Source: a virus. From it: 46,830 nucleotides of DNA. Below, one piece after another: positions 37,200 through 44,131 of the stretch. The notes beneath the pieces were generated by a model. It saw only the letters and a program-made list of their open reading frames with translations, was not told the DNA's origin and did no database searches. Every line of letters begins with the position of its first letter. Position 1 is the stretch's first letter. The stretch spans positions 1 through 46,830 of IMG/VR virus record IMGVR_UViG_3300050014_000280, one strand, 5' to 3'. A program made the position numbers and the translations under genes.

Positions 37200-39760
37200 G
37201 GTCGCTCTCCCATCAACGCAGCGTAGGGGCCTGCGATGTCCACCGAGTCGATGTAGGGGGTGTCAGCGCCCACCGCGAATCGCAGGCGCTCGAGCGCCTG
37301 CGTCGAACAGTCAACCTGGTCATCATGCGGCACCGACGGGAAACTCGTCAACTCCGCGATGTAGTCCGGCACCCACGAAGCCTCGCGCGGATGCGGGATG
37401 ACGACCTGCTTCGCCTCGAAGATGCCGAGCACCGACATGAGGCGCGCCATCTTGGAGCCCTCGACTTTCACTCCGACGAGTCCCTCGATCTCGCCCTGCA
37501 TGGAACGCAGGACCTCGGCGCCGTTGGCCGTGCGCTCGACGAGTTTCACGAGCGCGCGGGGCCACTTGAGCGTAAAGGAGCGGATGGCGGCTTTGGTCGA
37601 CGGGAGCTGCCGGCGCGCTCGGTCCTGGTCGATGAGGAACCGCCACGCGCCGCGGGTGGCCCACACCTGCCCCACGCAGAAGTCGTTGGCCGCCGAGTCC
37701 CAGTAGGTCGTGTCCCACGACTGGATCCAGTTCGCGAGATCGCTCGGCAGTTCCATCACGTCCTCACCGTCTTCCGGCAGGCGGTGGTGCGTCCAGAGCC
37801 GCAGGTACTCGCGCTTGATGATGCCGCCGCCGAGAGGGACGGGCCGCTGCTGGTACTGACCCGCGAAGCCGTAGGAGTTGAGCTGCTCGCGCAAAGGCTC
37901 GATCTGCGGCCAGTCCTCGCGCTCCGGCCACAGCAGCGAGTCGAGTTCGCGGCAGACAACACGGCCGGACGGGAAGTTCACGACGAGATCGGACTGCTCC
38001 TCCGCGATGCACGGGATCCGCACATGCGTCCAACCCTTGCCCGCGAGCACATGCCCCGTGAGATCGTCGGTGTGCAGCCGCTGCATGACGATGACGAACG
38101 CGCCGTTCTTCTTGTCGTTCAGGCGGGTGGAGAGCGTCCAGTCGAAGAACTGGTTGCAGGTCATCCTCGAGGAGTCCGAGAGCGCCTCGTCGGGGTTCAG
38201 GGGGTCGTCGATGACGATACGGTCGCCGCCCTTGCCGGTGACGGTGCCGCCGACGGAGGTGGCGACCATCGCGCCGCGGTAGGTGTTCTCGTAGGCCATC
38301 TTCAAGTTCTGATCGCCGGAGAGCGAGAAGCCGGGATGCCCCCACACCGCCATGCCCGCCATGTACCAGTCGCTCTCGATGATGCGCCGGCGCAGAAGCG
38401 AGTGGTCGGTGGACAGCGACGCGGAGTACGACGCGAAGATGTAGCGCAGCGCAGGAGTGCGCGTCCACTCCCAGCACGGCCACATGACCGACACGAGGAT
38501 CGAGTTGTGCGTCGGGATGAGCTGGTGCCCGACGAGGTAGAGTCCGTCCTCAGCAGCGACCGTGATGCAGTTACCCGGCTCGGGTTCGCATCGCTCGATG
38601 GACCGGATGCCGATACGCCGAACGAGAGCGCGGCGCTTCGGGCGTTTGCGCTCAAGAGCGACGGGAATGTCGTGCGTTGGGTTGAAGCCGACATGGAAGT
38701 GCGGGCGTCCGCCGCCGTACCCGTTGAACGGCGTCGTCTCGACCTCGATCACGTACGGCTTCCACCCGAGTCCGGTAGCGACTTCGATCACGTCGTCAAC
38801 GAGGCCACGATTGCTGTTGGCGAACGTGATGCGCCCGTTCTCGTCGCATGAACCGTCGGTGTCGATGAGGCCAGCCATGAGTTCGAGCCGCTGTTCGAGC
38901 GAGGCGTACTTGTACGCGGCCGGGATGTGCTTGTTGCGATAGACACCAATCTCGCGCAAGCGCTCGACGACGCCCTGGCGCGAGAAGTACGTGCATACCG
39001 ATGTCCCGGTCGGATGCACATGCTCGGTTGTCGCCATGATTCCGACGGACTCGATGCGATCGACAACCTCATGCTCCTTCGGGTCGCGCGTGATCGCGGG
39101 CTTGGATGACGAACCATCTCCAAGCCATGCGCCGACGAAGTACGGCGGGAGCGCTTGCTCCGACTCGGGGTACTCCAACGCTGAGACTTCCGGCAACTGG
39201 AACCGGGCGCGCCCATTCCACAAGCCCGCCGTCGACCACTGCGTCCGCGCGACGAATCGGCACGCCATCAAGTCCTCGGTCCGCTCCGTCACCCACTTCT
39301 TGCGCGTCCGGTCGTACACCGTCCACAGGTGCTCGCCGTTGCACTTGACCCGTTCGCCGTTCGTGAACGCGACCTCGAAGTCCGCGACATCCGTCGGGTG
39401 AACGGCGACGATGGCGGTCGTCGCACCCGACGGCGTGAATACCTCGTCCCCCACGCGCAGTTCTCCATGCGTCGTCCACCCGCGAGGCGTCAGCACCGGG
39501 GTCGAATCCGCACACAGCTTCATGTACCGGGGCGGCTCGTTGAACACGAGGCGGTGCTCACGGCCCTCCGTGACCTCCTCGAGGTACTCGCACATCAGAT
39601 CGAGGTGCCAGTTCCACAGCAGGTCGGTGTCCGGCTCGATGATCTTCCACGCCTGCCGCACGAACTCGGAAAGCGACTTGCCCGCGGCGAGGTAGCCCAC
39701 CCGCTCCTCGGCGATGACCATGAGTTCCTCGAGCTCGCGCTGCTCGGCGGGTGTGAGCAT
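37196..39760 (-). CDS. terL: Terminase large subunit with an in-frame intein
   Basis: 854-residue precursor, about 517 after splicing. N-extein residues 1-82 end in the P-loop (NEPPRYMK); C-extein restarts at S420 (SILVSVMWPCWEW). Walker B is GGDRIVIDDP (518-519), the motor coupling motif follows (IVMQRLHTDDLTG), and the C-terminal RNase H-like nuclease shows QSWDTTY and HDDQVD. It packages DNA into the procapsid. ATG 39760 follows the upstream TGA by one base; a longer frame upstream is shadow of the zinc-ribbon gene. The intein splits the Walker A, so packaging depends on protein splicing. Confidence 0.93.
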   Translation of the reverse strand: MLTPAEQRELEELMVIAEERVGYLAAGKSLSEFVRQAWKIIEPDTDLLWNWHLDLMCEYLEEVTEGREHRLVFNEPPRYMKLCADSTPVLTPRGWTTHGELRVGDEVFTPSGATTAIVAVHPTDVADFEVAFTNGERVKCNGEHLWTVYDRTRKKWVTERTEDLMACRFVARTQWSTAGLWNGRARFQLPEVSALEYPESEQALPPYFVGAWLGDGSSSKPAITRDPKEHEVVDRIESVGIMATTEHVHPTGTSVCTYFSRQGVVERLREIGVYRNKHIPAAYKYASLEQRLELMAGLIDTDGSCDENGRITFANSNRGLVDDVIEVATGLGWKPYVIEVETTPFNGYGGGRPHFHVGFNPTHDIPVALERKRPKRRALVRRIGIRSIERCEPEPGNCITVAAEDGLYLVGHQLIPTHNSILVSVMWPCWEWTRTPALRYIFASYSASLSTDHSLLRRRIIESDWYMAGMAVWGHPGFSLSGDQNLKMAYENTYRGAMVATSVGGTVTGKGGDRIVIDDPLNPDEALSDSSRMTCNQFFDWTLSTRLNDKKNGAFVIVMQRLHTDDLTGHVLAGKGWTHVRIPCIAEEQSDLVVNFPSGRVVCRELDSLLWPEREDWPQIEPLREQLNSYGFAGQYQQRPVPLGGGIIKREYLRLWTHHRLPEDGEDVMELPSDLANWIQSWDTTYWDSAANDFCVGQVWATRGAWRFLIDQDRARRQLPSTKAAIRSFTLKWPRALVKLVERTANGAEVLRSMQGEIEGLVGVKVEGSKMARLMSVLGIFEAKQVVIPHPREASWVPDYIAELTSFPSVPHDDQVDCSTQALERLRFAVGADTPYIDSVDIAGPYAALMGERP
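38504..39514 (-). mobile_element. LAGLIDADG intein in the TerL Walker A motif (337 aa)
   Basis: Block A CADSTPVLTPRGWTTHGEL with Cys1 at 39514-39512; block B VKCNGEHLW; endonuclease motifs PYFVGAWLGDGS (about 206-217) and LMAGLIDTDGS (about 294-304); block F CITVAAEDGLYLVGHQL; block G IPTHN with penultimate His and terminal Asn at 38506-38504, followed by Ser+1. All residues needed for class 1 splicing and the homing endonuclease seem intact. The residue before Cys1 is Leu, which is not part of a normal MKS P-loop, so the exact N-terminal junction deserves attention. Confidence 0.92.
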
Positions 39761-39761
39761 G

Positions 39762-40067
39762 TCAGCCTTTCTCGGCGAACGTACCCGTGAACTCGGTGGC
39801 GATGCGCGCGCCGAGCGCGGACACCAGGGCGCGCGCCGCGTTCTGCGCGTCCACGAGCGACGCGAGCCGACCCTTCGGCGACCCCTGCGCCGCGAGCGCG
39901 TCCGCGCGGCGCAGGTGGTGCAGCACGATCGCGAGCCGCACCTCACACGCCGCCTCGAGATGCGGGGACCCCGTGGCCGTACAGTGATGCAGCGCGATCA
40001 CCGTGAACGCGCGCCCGCAGCCGGGGCACACCCGCTTGGGAGCGCGACGCACGTAGGCGCGCGTCAT
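39762..40067 (-). CDS. Small zinc-ribbon protein upstream of terL, 101 aa
   Basis: Starts MTRAYVRRAPKRVCPGCGRAFTVIALHHC at ATG 40067, one base after the stop of the membrane-protein gene. CPGCG...HHC could bind zinc. The rest is helical (CEVRLAIVLHHLRRADALAAQ, LVDAQNAARALVSALGARIA). One base separates it from terL. It may assist packaging, since small Zn/HNH proteins often neighbour terminases, but it lacks an HNH core. Confidence 0.65.
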   Translation of the reverse strand: MTRAYVRRAPKRVCPGCGRAFTVIALHHCTATGSPHLEAACEVRLAIVLHHLRRADALAAQGSPKGRLASLVDAQNAARALVSALGARIATEFTGTFAEKG

Positions 40068-40068
40068 G

Positions 40069-40188
40069 TCACACCCCCGCAAGCGAGAGCAGCACCGCGA
40101 CGACCAGCCCGAGCGCGCAGACGCCCATCAGCAGCAGCGTGAGCGCCACCGAGCACCCGGCCGGTCGACCGACGCTTGGTGACTGCAT
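40069..40188 (-). CDS. Single-span membrane peptide, 39 aa
   Basis: Product MQSPSVGRPAGCSVALTLLL... has one strongly hydrophobic span (CSVALTLLLMGVCALGLVV and on) to the end. ATG 40188; the stop is separated by one base from the next ATG (TGACATG). Between terminase genes; function unknown. Confidence 0.55.
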   Translation of the reverse strand: MQSPSVGRPAGCSVALTLLLMGVCALGLVVAVLLSLAGV

Positions 40189-40296
40189 GTGCCTCGACTC
40201 CTTCCGGTCGGATTTTCTTGGCGGATTTTTCAGCGGTCAGAGGAGGGGGGCATCTCTCCGCTCGCGCCTTTCGGCTGGGGAATCCGGCTTGCCCCT

Positions 40297-40509
40297 TCAC
40301 GCGCTCCGCAGACGCGCCCACGCCACCCCGCACGGAGCGCACCGGCGCGGCTCTCTCCCGTCACCGCCCACGCACACGCCGCACGCCGCGAGCGGGTCAG
40401 CGTGTGAGTGTGCGCTACTCTCCGCCCGCCGGCGCCGCGCCTCTCGTGCCCGCTTGCGCTCGGCTTCCTGCTGCGGCGTGCTGATGCGTTCGCGCGCGCT
40501 GTTGTCCAT
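40297..40509 (-). CDS. Small Arg-rich zinc-knuckle protein, 70 aa
   Basis: MDNSARERISTPQQEAERKRAREARRRR..., then CGVCVGGDGREPRRCAPCG, a CxxC...CxxC zinc knuckle. The basic helix and knuckle suggest nucleic-acid binding. ATG 40509 lies two bases after the stop of the tiny membrane ORF. It lies in the small-gene string between the two terminase subunits. Confidence 0.55.
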   Translation of the reverse strand: MDNSARERISTPQQEAERKRAREARRRRAESSAHSHADPLAACGVCVGGDGREPRRCAPCGVAWARLRSA

Positions 40510-40511
40510 GC

Positions 40512-40595
40512 TCACGAGTGCCACCACCCCCGCCGCTTGGCGACTCGCGCCCAGCAGATCAAGCCGACACCCACGAGCAGAAGCGCACACGGCAC
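40512..40595 (-). CDS. Possible 27-aa membrane peptide
   Basis: GTG 40595 begins two bases after the stop of the small terminase gene and reads VPCALLLVGVGLICWARVAKRR..., a single hydrophobic span with a basic end (positive inside). It fits exactly between two coupled genes. Too short to be sure. Confidence 0.4.
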   Translation of the reverse strand: MPCALLLVGVGLICWARVAKRRGWWHS

Positions 40596-40597
40596 GG

Positions 40598-41119
40598 CTA
40601 CCCATCCCCTACTTCGACGACTTCCGCATCCTCCACACACACGCCCTCCACCACGCCCGCTTCGAGCGCCTTGCGTTGCAGCTCGGCAAGCCGCGTCAGC
40701 ACGTCAACGAGCGGGCGGGAGAGGTCGCCGGCGGGAGTGACCACGCCATCCACCCTGTCAGCGATGGCGATGAAGGCGCGCACGTTGCCCGCCTCTGCCT
40801 GATTCACCATCGCCTCGGCTACCACGCGCGCACGGTGTACGCCTGGCCTGTCCGGGTGCTCCTGCGCCAGCAGTTCCGCGAGCTCGTCACGCAGGGCGCG
40901 CCTGTTGCCCGCCTTCGTCATGTAGGTGATCGCGTTGACCGCTTCGCGCGCGCCCGCAGGTGTGAGGCCAGAGCCGGGGGCGGGGCGTCCATCCGGCGCT
41001 TTCACGAGGGTCCCGCTGCCAAGTATGCCGCTCGTCTGCCCCGTGCTGCCGTCCGACTGCGAGAGCGCAGCGAGGCGTGCGGCTTCTTTCGCTGCTCTCG
41101 TCTTGGCGTGACCTGCCAC
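40598..41119 (-). CDS. Probable terminase small subunit
   Basis: 173 residues from GTG 41119, preceded by GAAGGG. The N-terminus is basic (VAGHAKTRAAKEAARLAAL); the middle (EAVNAITYMTKAGNRRALRDELAELL...RARVVAEAMVNQAEAGNVRAFIAIADRVDG) resembles the helical core of small terminase-like packaging proteins. It is the first gene of the late unit, four small genes before terL. It would recognise the packaging site and regulate TerL. No explicit wHTH is certain. Confidence 0.5.
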   Translation of the reverse strand: MAGHAKTRAAKEAARLAALSQSDGSTGQTSGILGSGTLVKAPDGRPAPGSGLTPAGAREAVNAITYMTKAGNRRALRDELAELLAQEHPDRPGVHRARVVAEAMVNQAEAGNVRAFIAIADRVDGVVTPAGDLSRPLVDVLTRLAELQRKALEAGVVEGVCVEDAEVVEVGDG

Positions 41120-41283
41120 GGGTGCGCCCTTCGCTTCGGTCCTGCTCTCGTGTCCCCTCGGTGCGCAGTATGCGCCTCGGTGCCGAGTCGCTGTCAAGTG
41201 CGGGCGCGGGTTCGATCGAGCGGGGGCGGGGTGCGCGAGTCGTCGGGGTGCTCGTACAGCGCGAATCGGGCCGGGTGCGGTGA

Positions 41284-41302
41284 GAATGTACGAAGTACAT
41301 TC
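41284..41302. promoter_or_regulatory. Palindromic operator-like site
   Basis: GAATGTAC-GAA-GTACATTC is a perfect 8-bp inverted repeat around three bases, in an AT-richer stretch 165 bases upstream of the small terminase gene. Size and symmetry are those of a dimeric repressor operator. No matching repressor gene was recognised in the window. Confidence 0.6.
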
Positions 41303-41313
41303 GATACGCTCTG

Positions 41314-41358
41314 GCTCTTGACCTGTTCTGTTGTCTTGACCTACAGCAGGTCAAGAGC
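41314..41358. promoter_or_regulatory. Perfect 12-bp inverted repeat with an internal third half-site
   Basis: GCTCTTGACCTG (41314-41325) and CAGGTCAAGAGC (41347-41358) are exact reverse complements. A third TCTTGACCT copy lies at 41334-41342. The three TTGACC half-sites may bind a regulator, and TTGACC also resembles a -35 hexamer, so operator and promoter could overlap. Confidence 0.6.
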
Positions 41359-41547
41359 AACCAAGCGCGGGGGCGCGCCCTCGCGTGCGCGGGCACGCGT
41401 AGGAGTTCCCGCAGGTGGGAAGGGGTGCCGTGTCCTCCCGCGTCACGGTAGGCCAGATTCGACCCGATTCTCGCGTCTACCGTGTCCTGCGGGGTCACGG
41501 CACTATGTCTGACCTGCGCGTTTGTCCGGAGCCCTCGACCCGTTGTC

Positions 41548-41573
41548 GAGCGTTTGTGAGCGTCGTTGAGCGT
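41548..41573. repeat. Three GAGCGT direct repeats with 10-bp period
   Basis: GAGCGT occurs at 41548, 41558 and 41568, one helical turn apart, between two forward dyads. Helically phased short repeats are typical of protein-binding arrays in origins. Confidence 0.6.
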
Positions 41574-41659
41574 GGGCGCGGGTTCTACCGTGACGCCGGG
41601 GGTCACGGCACCCGTCCTGACCTGCGGCGTTGTCCTCGCGCGCGTGAGGGGTGCCGAAG

Positions 41660-41680
41660 TTATCCACAGGCTTGTCCACA
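41660..41680 (+). other. Pair of DnaA boxes
   Basis: TTATCCACA (41660-41668) matches the consensus DnaA box; TTGTCCACA (41672-41680) differs by one base. The 12-base spacing equals that of the pair in the initiator gene, in swapped order. Confidence 0.75.
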
Positions 41681-41753
41681 GGCTGCGCGTGGCGCGTGTC
41701 CGGGGATCCCCGCCGGCGGGGTGCGTCCTAGCGCGCACGGGAGCGCGCCCCCG

Positions 41754-41781
41754 CTCGCGCACGCGCGCACGCGTGCGCGAG
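41754..41781. other. 12-bp GC hairpin / alternating purine-pyrimidine tract
   Basis: CTCGCGCACGCG (41754-41765) is the exact reverse complement of 41770-41781, with a 4-base loop. The stretch alternates purine and pyrimidine almost perfectly, so it could extrude as a cruciform or form Z-DNA. No U-run is present. Confidence 0.55.
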
Positions 41782-41857
41782 AGCATCCGGCCTGTTCGGA
41801 TGGGGTGCCGTGACGCGCGGGGACACGGTAGCGTCCTGCCGTTCACCGATTCGCCTC

Positions 41858-41885
41858 GTTGCACCGTTGTACCACGGGGTATAAT
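41858..41885 (+). promoter_or_regulatory. Rightward promoter of the small-gene block
   Basis: A consensus TATAAT lies at 41880-41885. The upstream hexamer is GTTGCA (41858-41863, spacer 16) or TTGCAC (spacer 15), so the -35 is weak. The start would be near 41892, giving a leader of about 30 bases with AAAGGAG before the GTG at 41924. A reverse dyad (41805-41830) lies just upstream and could regulate it. Confidence 0.65.
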
Positions 41886-41923
41886 CATGGTGCAGAGTCA
41901 ACCGACCGAAAGGAGCGCCAGAG

Positions 41924-42385
41924 GTGACACTAGCAGCGACGCATGAACACAACGAGGGCGACCGCGCCGCATGGGTCGAGCACGGTTTCGAGTGCTTCGG
42001 GACCGTGATACGCGACCATACAGGCGAGGGTGCGCGGTTCGTGCAGGTCACGCCCGACGGGTGGGGTACCGCGTCCCTGTTCGTCCCGCGTTCCGACTTC
42101 ACATGGACGGACGCACAAGGACCGTTCACCGCCAAGATCACCGCGCCGCGCGTGTACGCCGTGGGCATCGTCTACGACGGCGACGAGGAATGGCCGGACG
42201 AGGCGCAGCACTTCGGCTCTCTCGCGGATGCTCTCGCCTACTGCGACGACGCGGCGCGCTGGGGCGCGGGCGTGGACGCGATGCGCGTCTATGGGCGCAC
42301 GGTCGGACGCGACGATTCCGCCGTGCTCGTGCAGGTCGAGAACAGGACAGAGGCCAGCGCGTGCCACCTGGCGGAGATCGCCTAG
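41924..42385 (+). CDS. Hypothetical acidic protein, 153 aa, first rightward gene
   Basis: GTG 41924 is preceded by AAAGGAG at 11 bases. Beta-rich N-terminus (FECFGTVIRDHTGEGARFVQVTPDGWGTASLFVPRSDF) and an acidic middle (GIVYDGDEEWPDEAQHFGSLADALAYCDDAA). It has a barrel-like look but no known family. Probably immediate-early, as the first gene after the divergent promoter. Confidence 0.65.
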   Translation: MTLAATHEHNEGDRAAWVEHGFECFGTVIRDHTGEGARFVQVTPDGWGTASLFVPRSDFTWTDAQGPFTAKITAPRVYAVGIVYDGDEEWPDEAQHFGSLADALAYCDDAARWGAGVDAMRVYGRTVGRDDSAVLVQVENRTEASACHLAEIA

Positions 42386-42437
42386 CGCGTGGGTACGGCA
42401 CAGCCGGGAAAGTGACGAACGCAAAGGAGTGGGGAGC

Positions 42438-42623
42438 ATGAAGGTCGTAGAGGTTCGCGGGTGCGTGTCGCGGGACGAGATCACCCGCCAGCAGGAGGAG
42501 GGCGCGGAGTTCGTGGCGCTCGGAGGGAACTACCACGAGCTGAGGCGCGCCGGCGAGTCGGTACGGCTCTACTTCTGGCCTGACCGCCACGTCTTCACGC
42601 TTCTGCCCGCGCAGTCGTTCTAG
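42438..42623 (+). CDS. Small hypothetical protein, 61 aa
   Basis: MKVVEVRGCVSRDEITRQQEEGAEFVALGG... ATG 42438 has AAAGGAG upstream. A short helix (SRDEITRQQEEGAEF) is flanked by strands. Not recognised. Confidence 0.65.
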   Translation: MKVVEVRGCVSRDEITRQQEEGAEFVALGGNYHELRRAGESVRLYFWPDRHVFTLLPAQSF

Positions 42624-42715
42624 CGGCGCGACGTTCACGGCTGCGCCTCGGCAACGGGACGCAGACGCGAGCGCCGGAGCCCATCCGACGCCGGACGATA
42701 AGGAGGCACAGCACC

Positions 42716-43000
42716 ATGCGAGTACGCAACATGTACGGCAGCAGCGGGCGTGAGGTACCTAATCAGTTCATCATCACGGACGACGACGGGCGCGACACGT
42801 TCCAGAGCTACACGACGACGATCGCGCGCGAGGGGAAGGACGGACATATCACGCTCGATCCGCGTTGGGACTGTTCAGTCACGACGCGGCGCTACCTCGC
42901 TGGGTTCCTCAATCGTTCGGGCAGCGGCTTCAAGCGGGAGACAGAGCAGCGCATCGCGGACGGCACCTACACCGTCGCCAATCTGAATCCCGACCGATGA
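42716..43000 (+). CDS. DUF8033-type phage protein, 94 aa
   Basis: MRVRNMYGSSGREVPNQFIITDDDGRDTFQSYTTTIA...LDPRWDCSVTTRRYLAGFLN...ETEQRIADGTYTVANLN is a widespread small phage protein type known only as a domain of unknown function. AAGGAGG precedes ATG 42716. Overlaps the next ATG by 4 bases. Confidence 0.8.
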   Translation: MRVRNMYGSSGREVPNQFIITDDDGRDTFQSYTTTIAREGKDGHITLDPRWDCSVTTRRYLAGFLNRSGSGFKRETEQRIADGTYTVANLNPDR

Positions 43001-43272
43001 GCGCCCAGCACTCGCCATGCGCTCGCGTCGGCTGTCCTGGCGGCGTGTACGGCGCGCCCGCGTGCGAGGAGATCGCCGTGAACGCGTGCCCGCTCGTGCG
43101 CTCGTGCGATGCGGCGCTCGCCGTGGGTACGGTGGCGCCGCAGCACTCGCCGGCGCGTGCGTGGCCGCTCGGCTTCGCGCTCGCGTGCGGTGTGGTCGTG
43201 TTCGTGCTCGTGATGTACGCGTTGACCGCGGCGCTCCTGGCGCTCGCGGGCTACGCGGTGAGGATCGGTTAG
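42997..43272 (+). CDS. Small single-span membrane protein, 91 aa
   Basis: MSAQHSPCARVGCPGG... with a Cys-rich N-terminal 45 residues (seven Cys) and a C-terminal hydrophobic span (WPLGFALACGVVVFVLVMYAL and on, 56-88). ATG 42997 overlaps the upstream stop as ATGA. One GTGGGTACGG motif lies in it. Function unknown. Confidence 0.6.
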   Translation: MSAQHSPCARVGCPGGVYGAPACEEIAVNACPLVRSCDAALAVGTVAPQHSPARAWPLGFALACGVVVFVLVMYALTAALLALAGYAVRIG

Positions 43273-43331
43273 GACCGGACGGGTACGGCGCTGCCGCACT
43301 CGCGGCAGTGACAACGAGAGGGAGAGGGACA

Positions 43332-43937
43332 ATGGAAGCCACGGAGAAGTACGAACGGAACGGGCTCACAGTCGCTATCCACCAGGACGAGCAGCCCATG
43401 TCGCCGGCGGAATGGGACAATCTCGGCACGCTGTACCTCGACACCGGGCGCGACAGGTACGACTTCGCGCACGAGATCGACAGTGCGCACACTGTAGCCG
43501 CGTGGGTATGGGCGCACCGGATCGCCGGTCACGCGATAGTGCCGCTTCGCTTCCACGACTACGGGAGTAGCGGTCTGGACATTCGCGAGTCGTACAACGA
43601 CGCGGACGCGAACGGCTTCATAGTCGCGATGCCGGATGATGCCGCGCTCCTGGGCGTGCCGTCAGGCGACGAGGAGTGGCAGCTCCGCAACGAGCTTGCC
43701 GAGTGGAATCAGTACCTGTCGGGTGACGTGTACGGCTACACCATCACGACTCCCGAGGGGCATGTGCTCGATTCATTGTGGGGCATGTACGGTTTCGAGT
43801 ACGCGAAGGAAGAAGCCGACAGCGCAGCAGACGGCTACACGGCAGACGAGGTGCGCGCGCTCGACCTGGCCGACCTGACCGCACAGCGCGATGCGCTCAA
43901 CGAGAGGATCGCTGCGCTCGGCGAGGTTGCAGCATGA
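43332..43937 (+). CDS. Conserved phage protein with C-terminal SLWGMYGFEYAKEEA motif, 201 aa
   Basis: MEATEKYERNGLTVAIHQDEQPM... N-terminal region with DNLGTLYLDTGRDRYDF, middle with MPDDAALLG and the C-terminal pattern NQYLSGDVYGYTITTPEGHVLDSLWGMYGFEYAKEEADSAA. The WG-x-YG-x-EYA-x-x-EA pattern is common in phage and plasmid proteins of unknown role. ATG 43332 has GAGAGGGAGAGGGAC upstream. It lacks the ArdA fold pattern. Confidence 0.75.
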   Translation: MEATEKYERNGLTVAIHQDEQPMSPAEWDNLGTLYLDTGRDRYDFAHEIDSAHTVAAWVWAHRIAGHAIVPLRFHDYGSSGLDIRESYNDADANGFIVAMPDDAALLGVPSGDEEWQLRNELAEWNQYLSGDVYGYTITTPEGHVLDSLWGMYGFEYAKEEADSAADGYTADEVRALDLADLTAQRDALNERIAALGEVAA

Positions 43938-44050
43938 CCCCCGCGCCCGAGTGCCCGCTACAGCGCGAGATCGTGACCGCCCGCAACGACCGCGACCGCC
44001 AGCAGGCACGCGCTGCCAAGCGCCGGCAGAGAGGCAAGCGCGCGGCGTGA
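43934..44050 (+). CDS. Tiny basic protein, 38 aa
   Basis: MTPAPECPLQREIVTARNDR... ends in a run of Arg, Lys, Gln and Ala. ATG 43934 overlaps the upstream stop as ATGA. Strongly basic helix, perhaps nucleic-acid binding. Last gene of the rightward block. Confidence 0.5.
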   Translation: MTPAPECPLQREIVTARNDRDRQQARAAKRRQRGKRAA

Positions 44051-44087
44051 CGGGTACGGCAACGCGACAGCGACGGAGAACGCAGGA

Positions 44088-44116
44088 GGGGCGCACGGCT
44101 TGCGACCGTGCGCCCC
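44088..44116. terminator. Hairpin terminator between convergent units
   Basis: GGGGCGCACGG (44088-44098) and CCGTGCGCCCC (44106-44116) form a perfect 11-bp stem with a 7-base loop. It lies between the last rightward gene (stop 44050) and the last leftward early gene (stop 44132), so it can serve both. The U-tracts are poor on both sides. Confidence 0.75.
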
Positions 44117-44131
44117 TTGCTGGCCGCGCGA

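Larger units (their letters stand above)
41425..41830. repeat. Four 26-bp dyads of the origin family
   Basis: TACCGTGWC-N7-GWCACGGCAC copies at 41425-41450 (reverse), 41478-41503 (forward), 41586-41611 (forward) and 41805-41830 (reverse). Each has 7-bp arms (CCGTGWC/GWCACGG) and a 7-base spacer, with asymmetric TA and CAC flanks giving direction. Both forward copies are followed about 8 bases later by GACCTGCG, as is one copy in the initiator gene. Confidence 0.85.
41120..41923. promoter_or_regulatory. Divergent intergenic region with origin-like and operator elements
   Basis: About 800 bases with no convincing gene; open frames here are antisense or repeat shadows. It contains, left to right: a palindrome (41284-41302), a 12-bp inverted repeat pair (41314-41358), four dyads (41425-41830), three 10-bp direct repeats (41548-41573), two DnaA boxes (41660-41680), a GC hairpin (41754-41781) and a rightward promoter (about 41858-41885). 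It separates the late leftward and small-gene rightward units, so it probably controls both and also acts as an origin. Confidence 0.75.

Noticed and set aside
41319-41348. Promoter TTGACC-18-TACAGC on the plus strand
   Set aside because: The -10 match is poor and the site is better explained as part of an inverted repeat; no minus-strand promoter with good hexamers was found for the late unit either.
43332-43937. ArdA antirestriction protein
   Set aside because: Acidic and of similar size, but the ArdA sequence pattern is absent; the WG-x-YG-x-EYA motif belongs to another phage family of unknown function.
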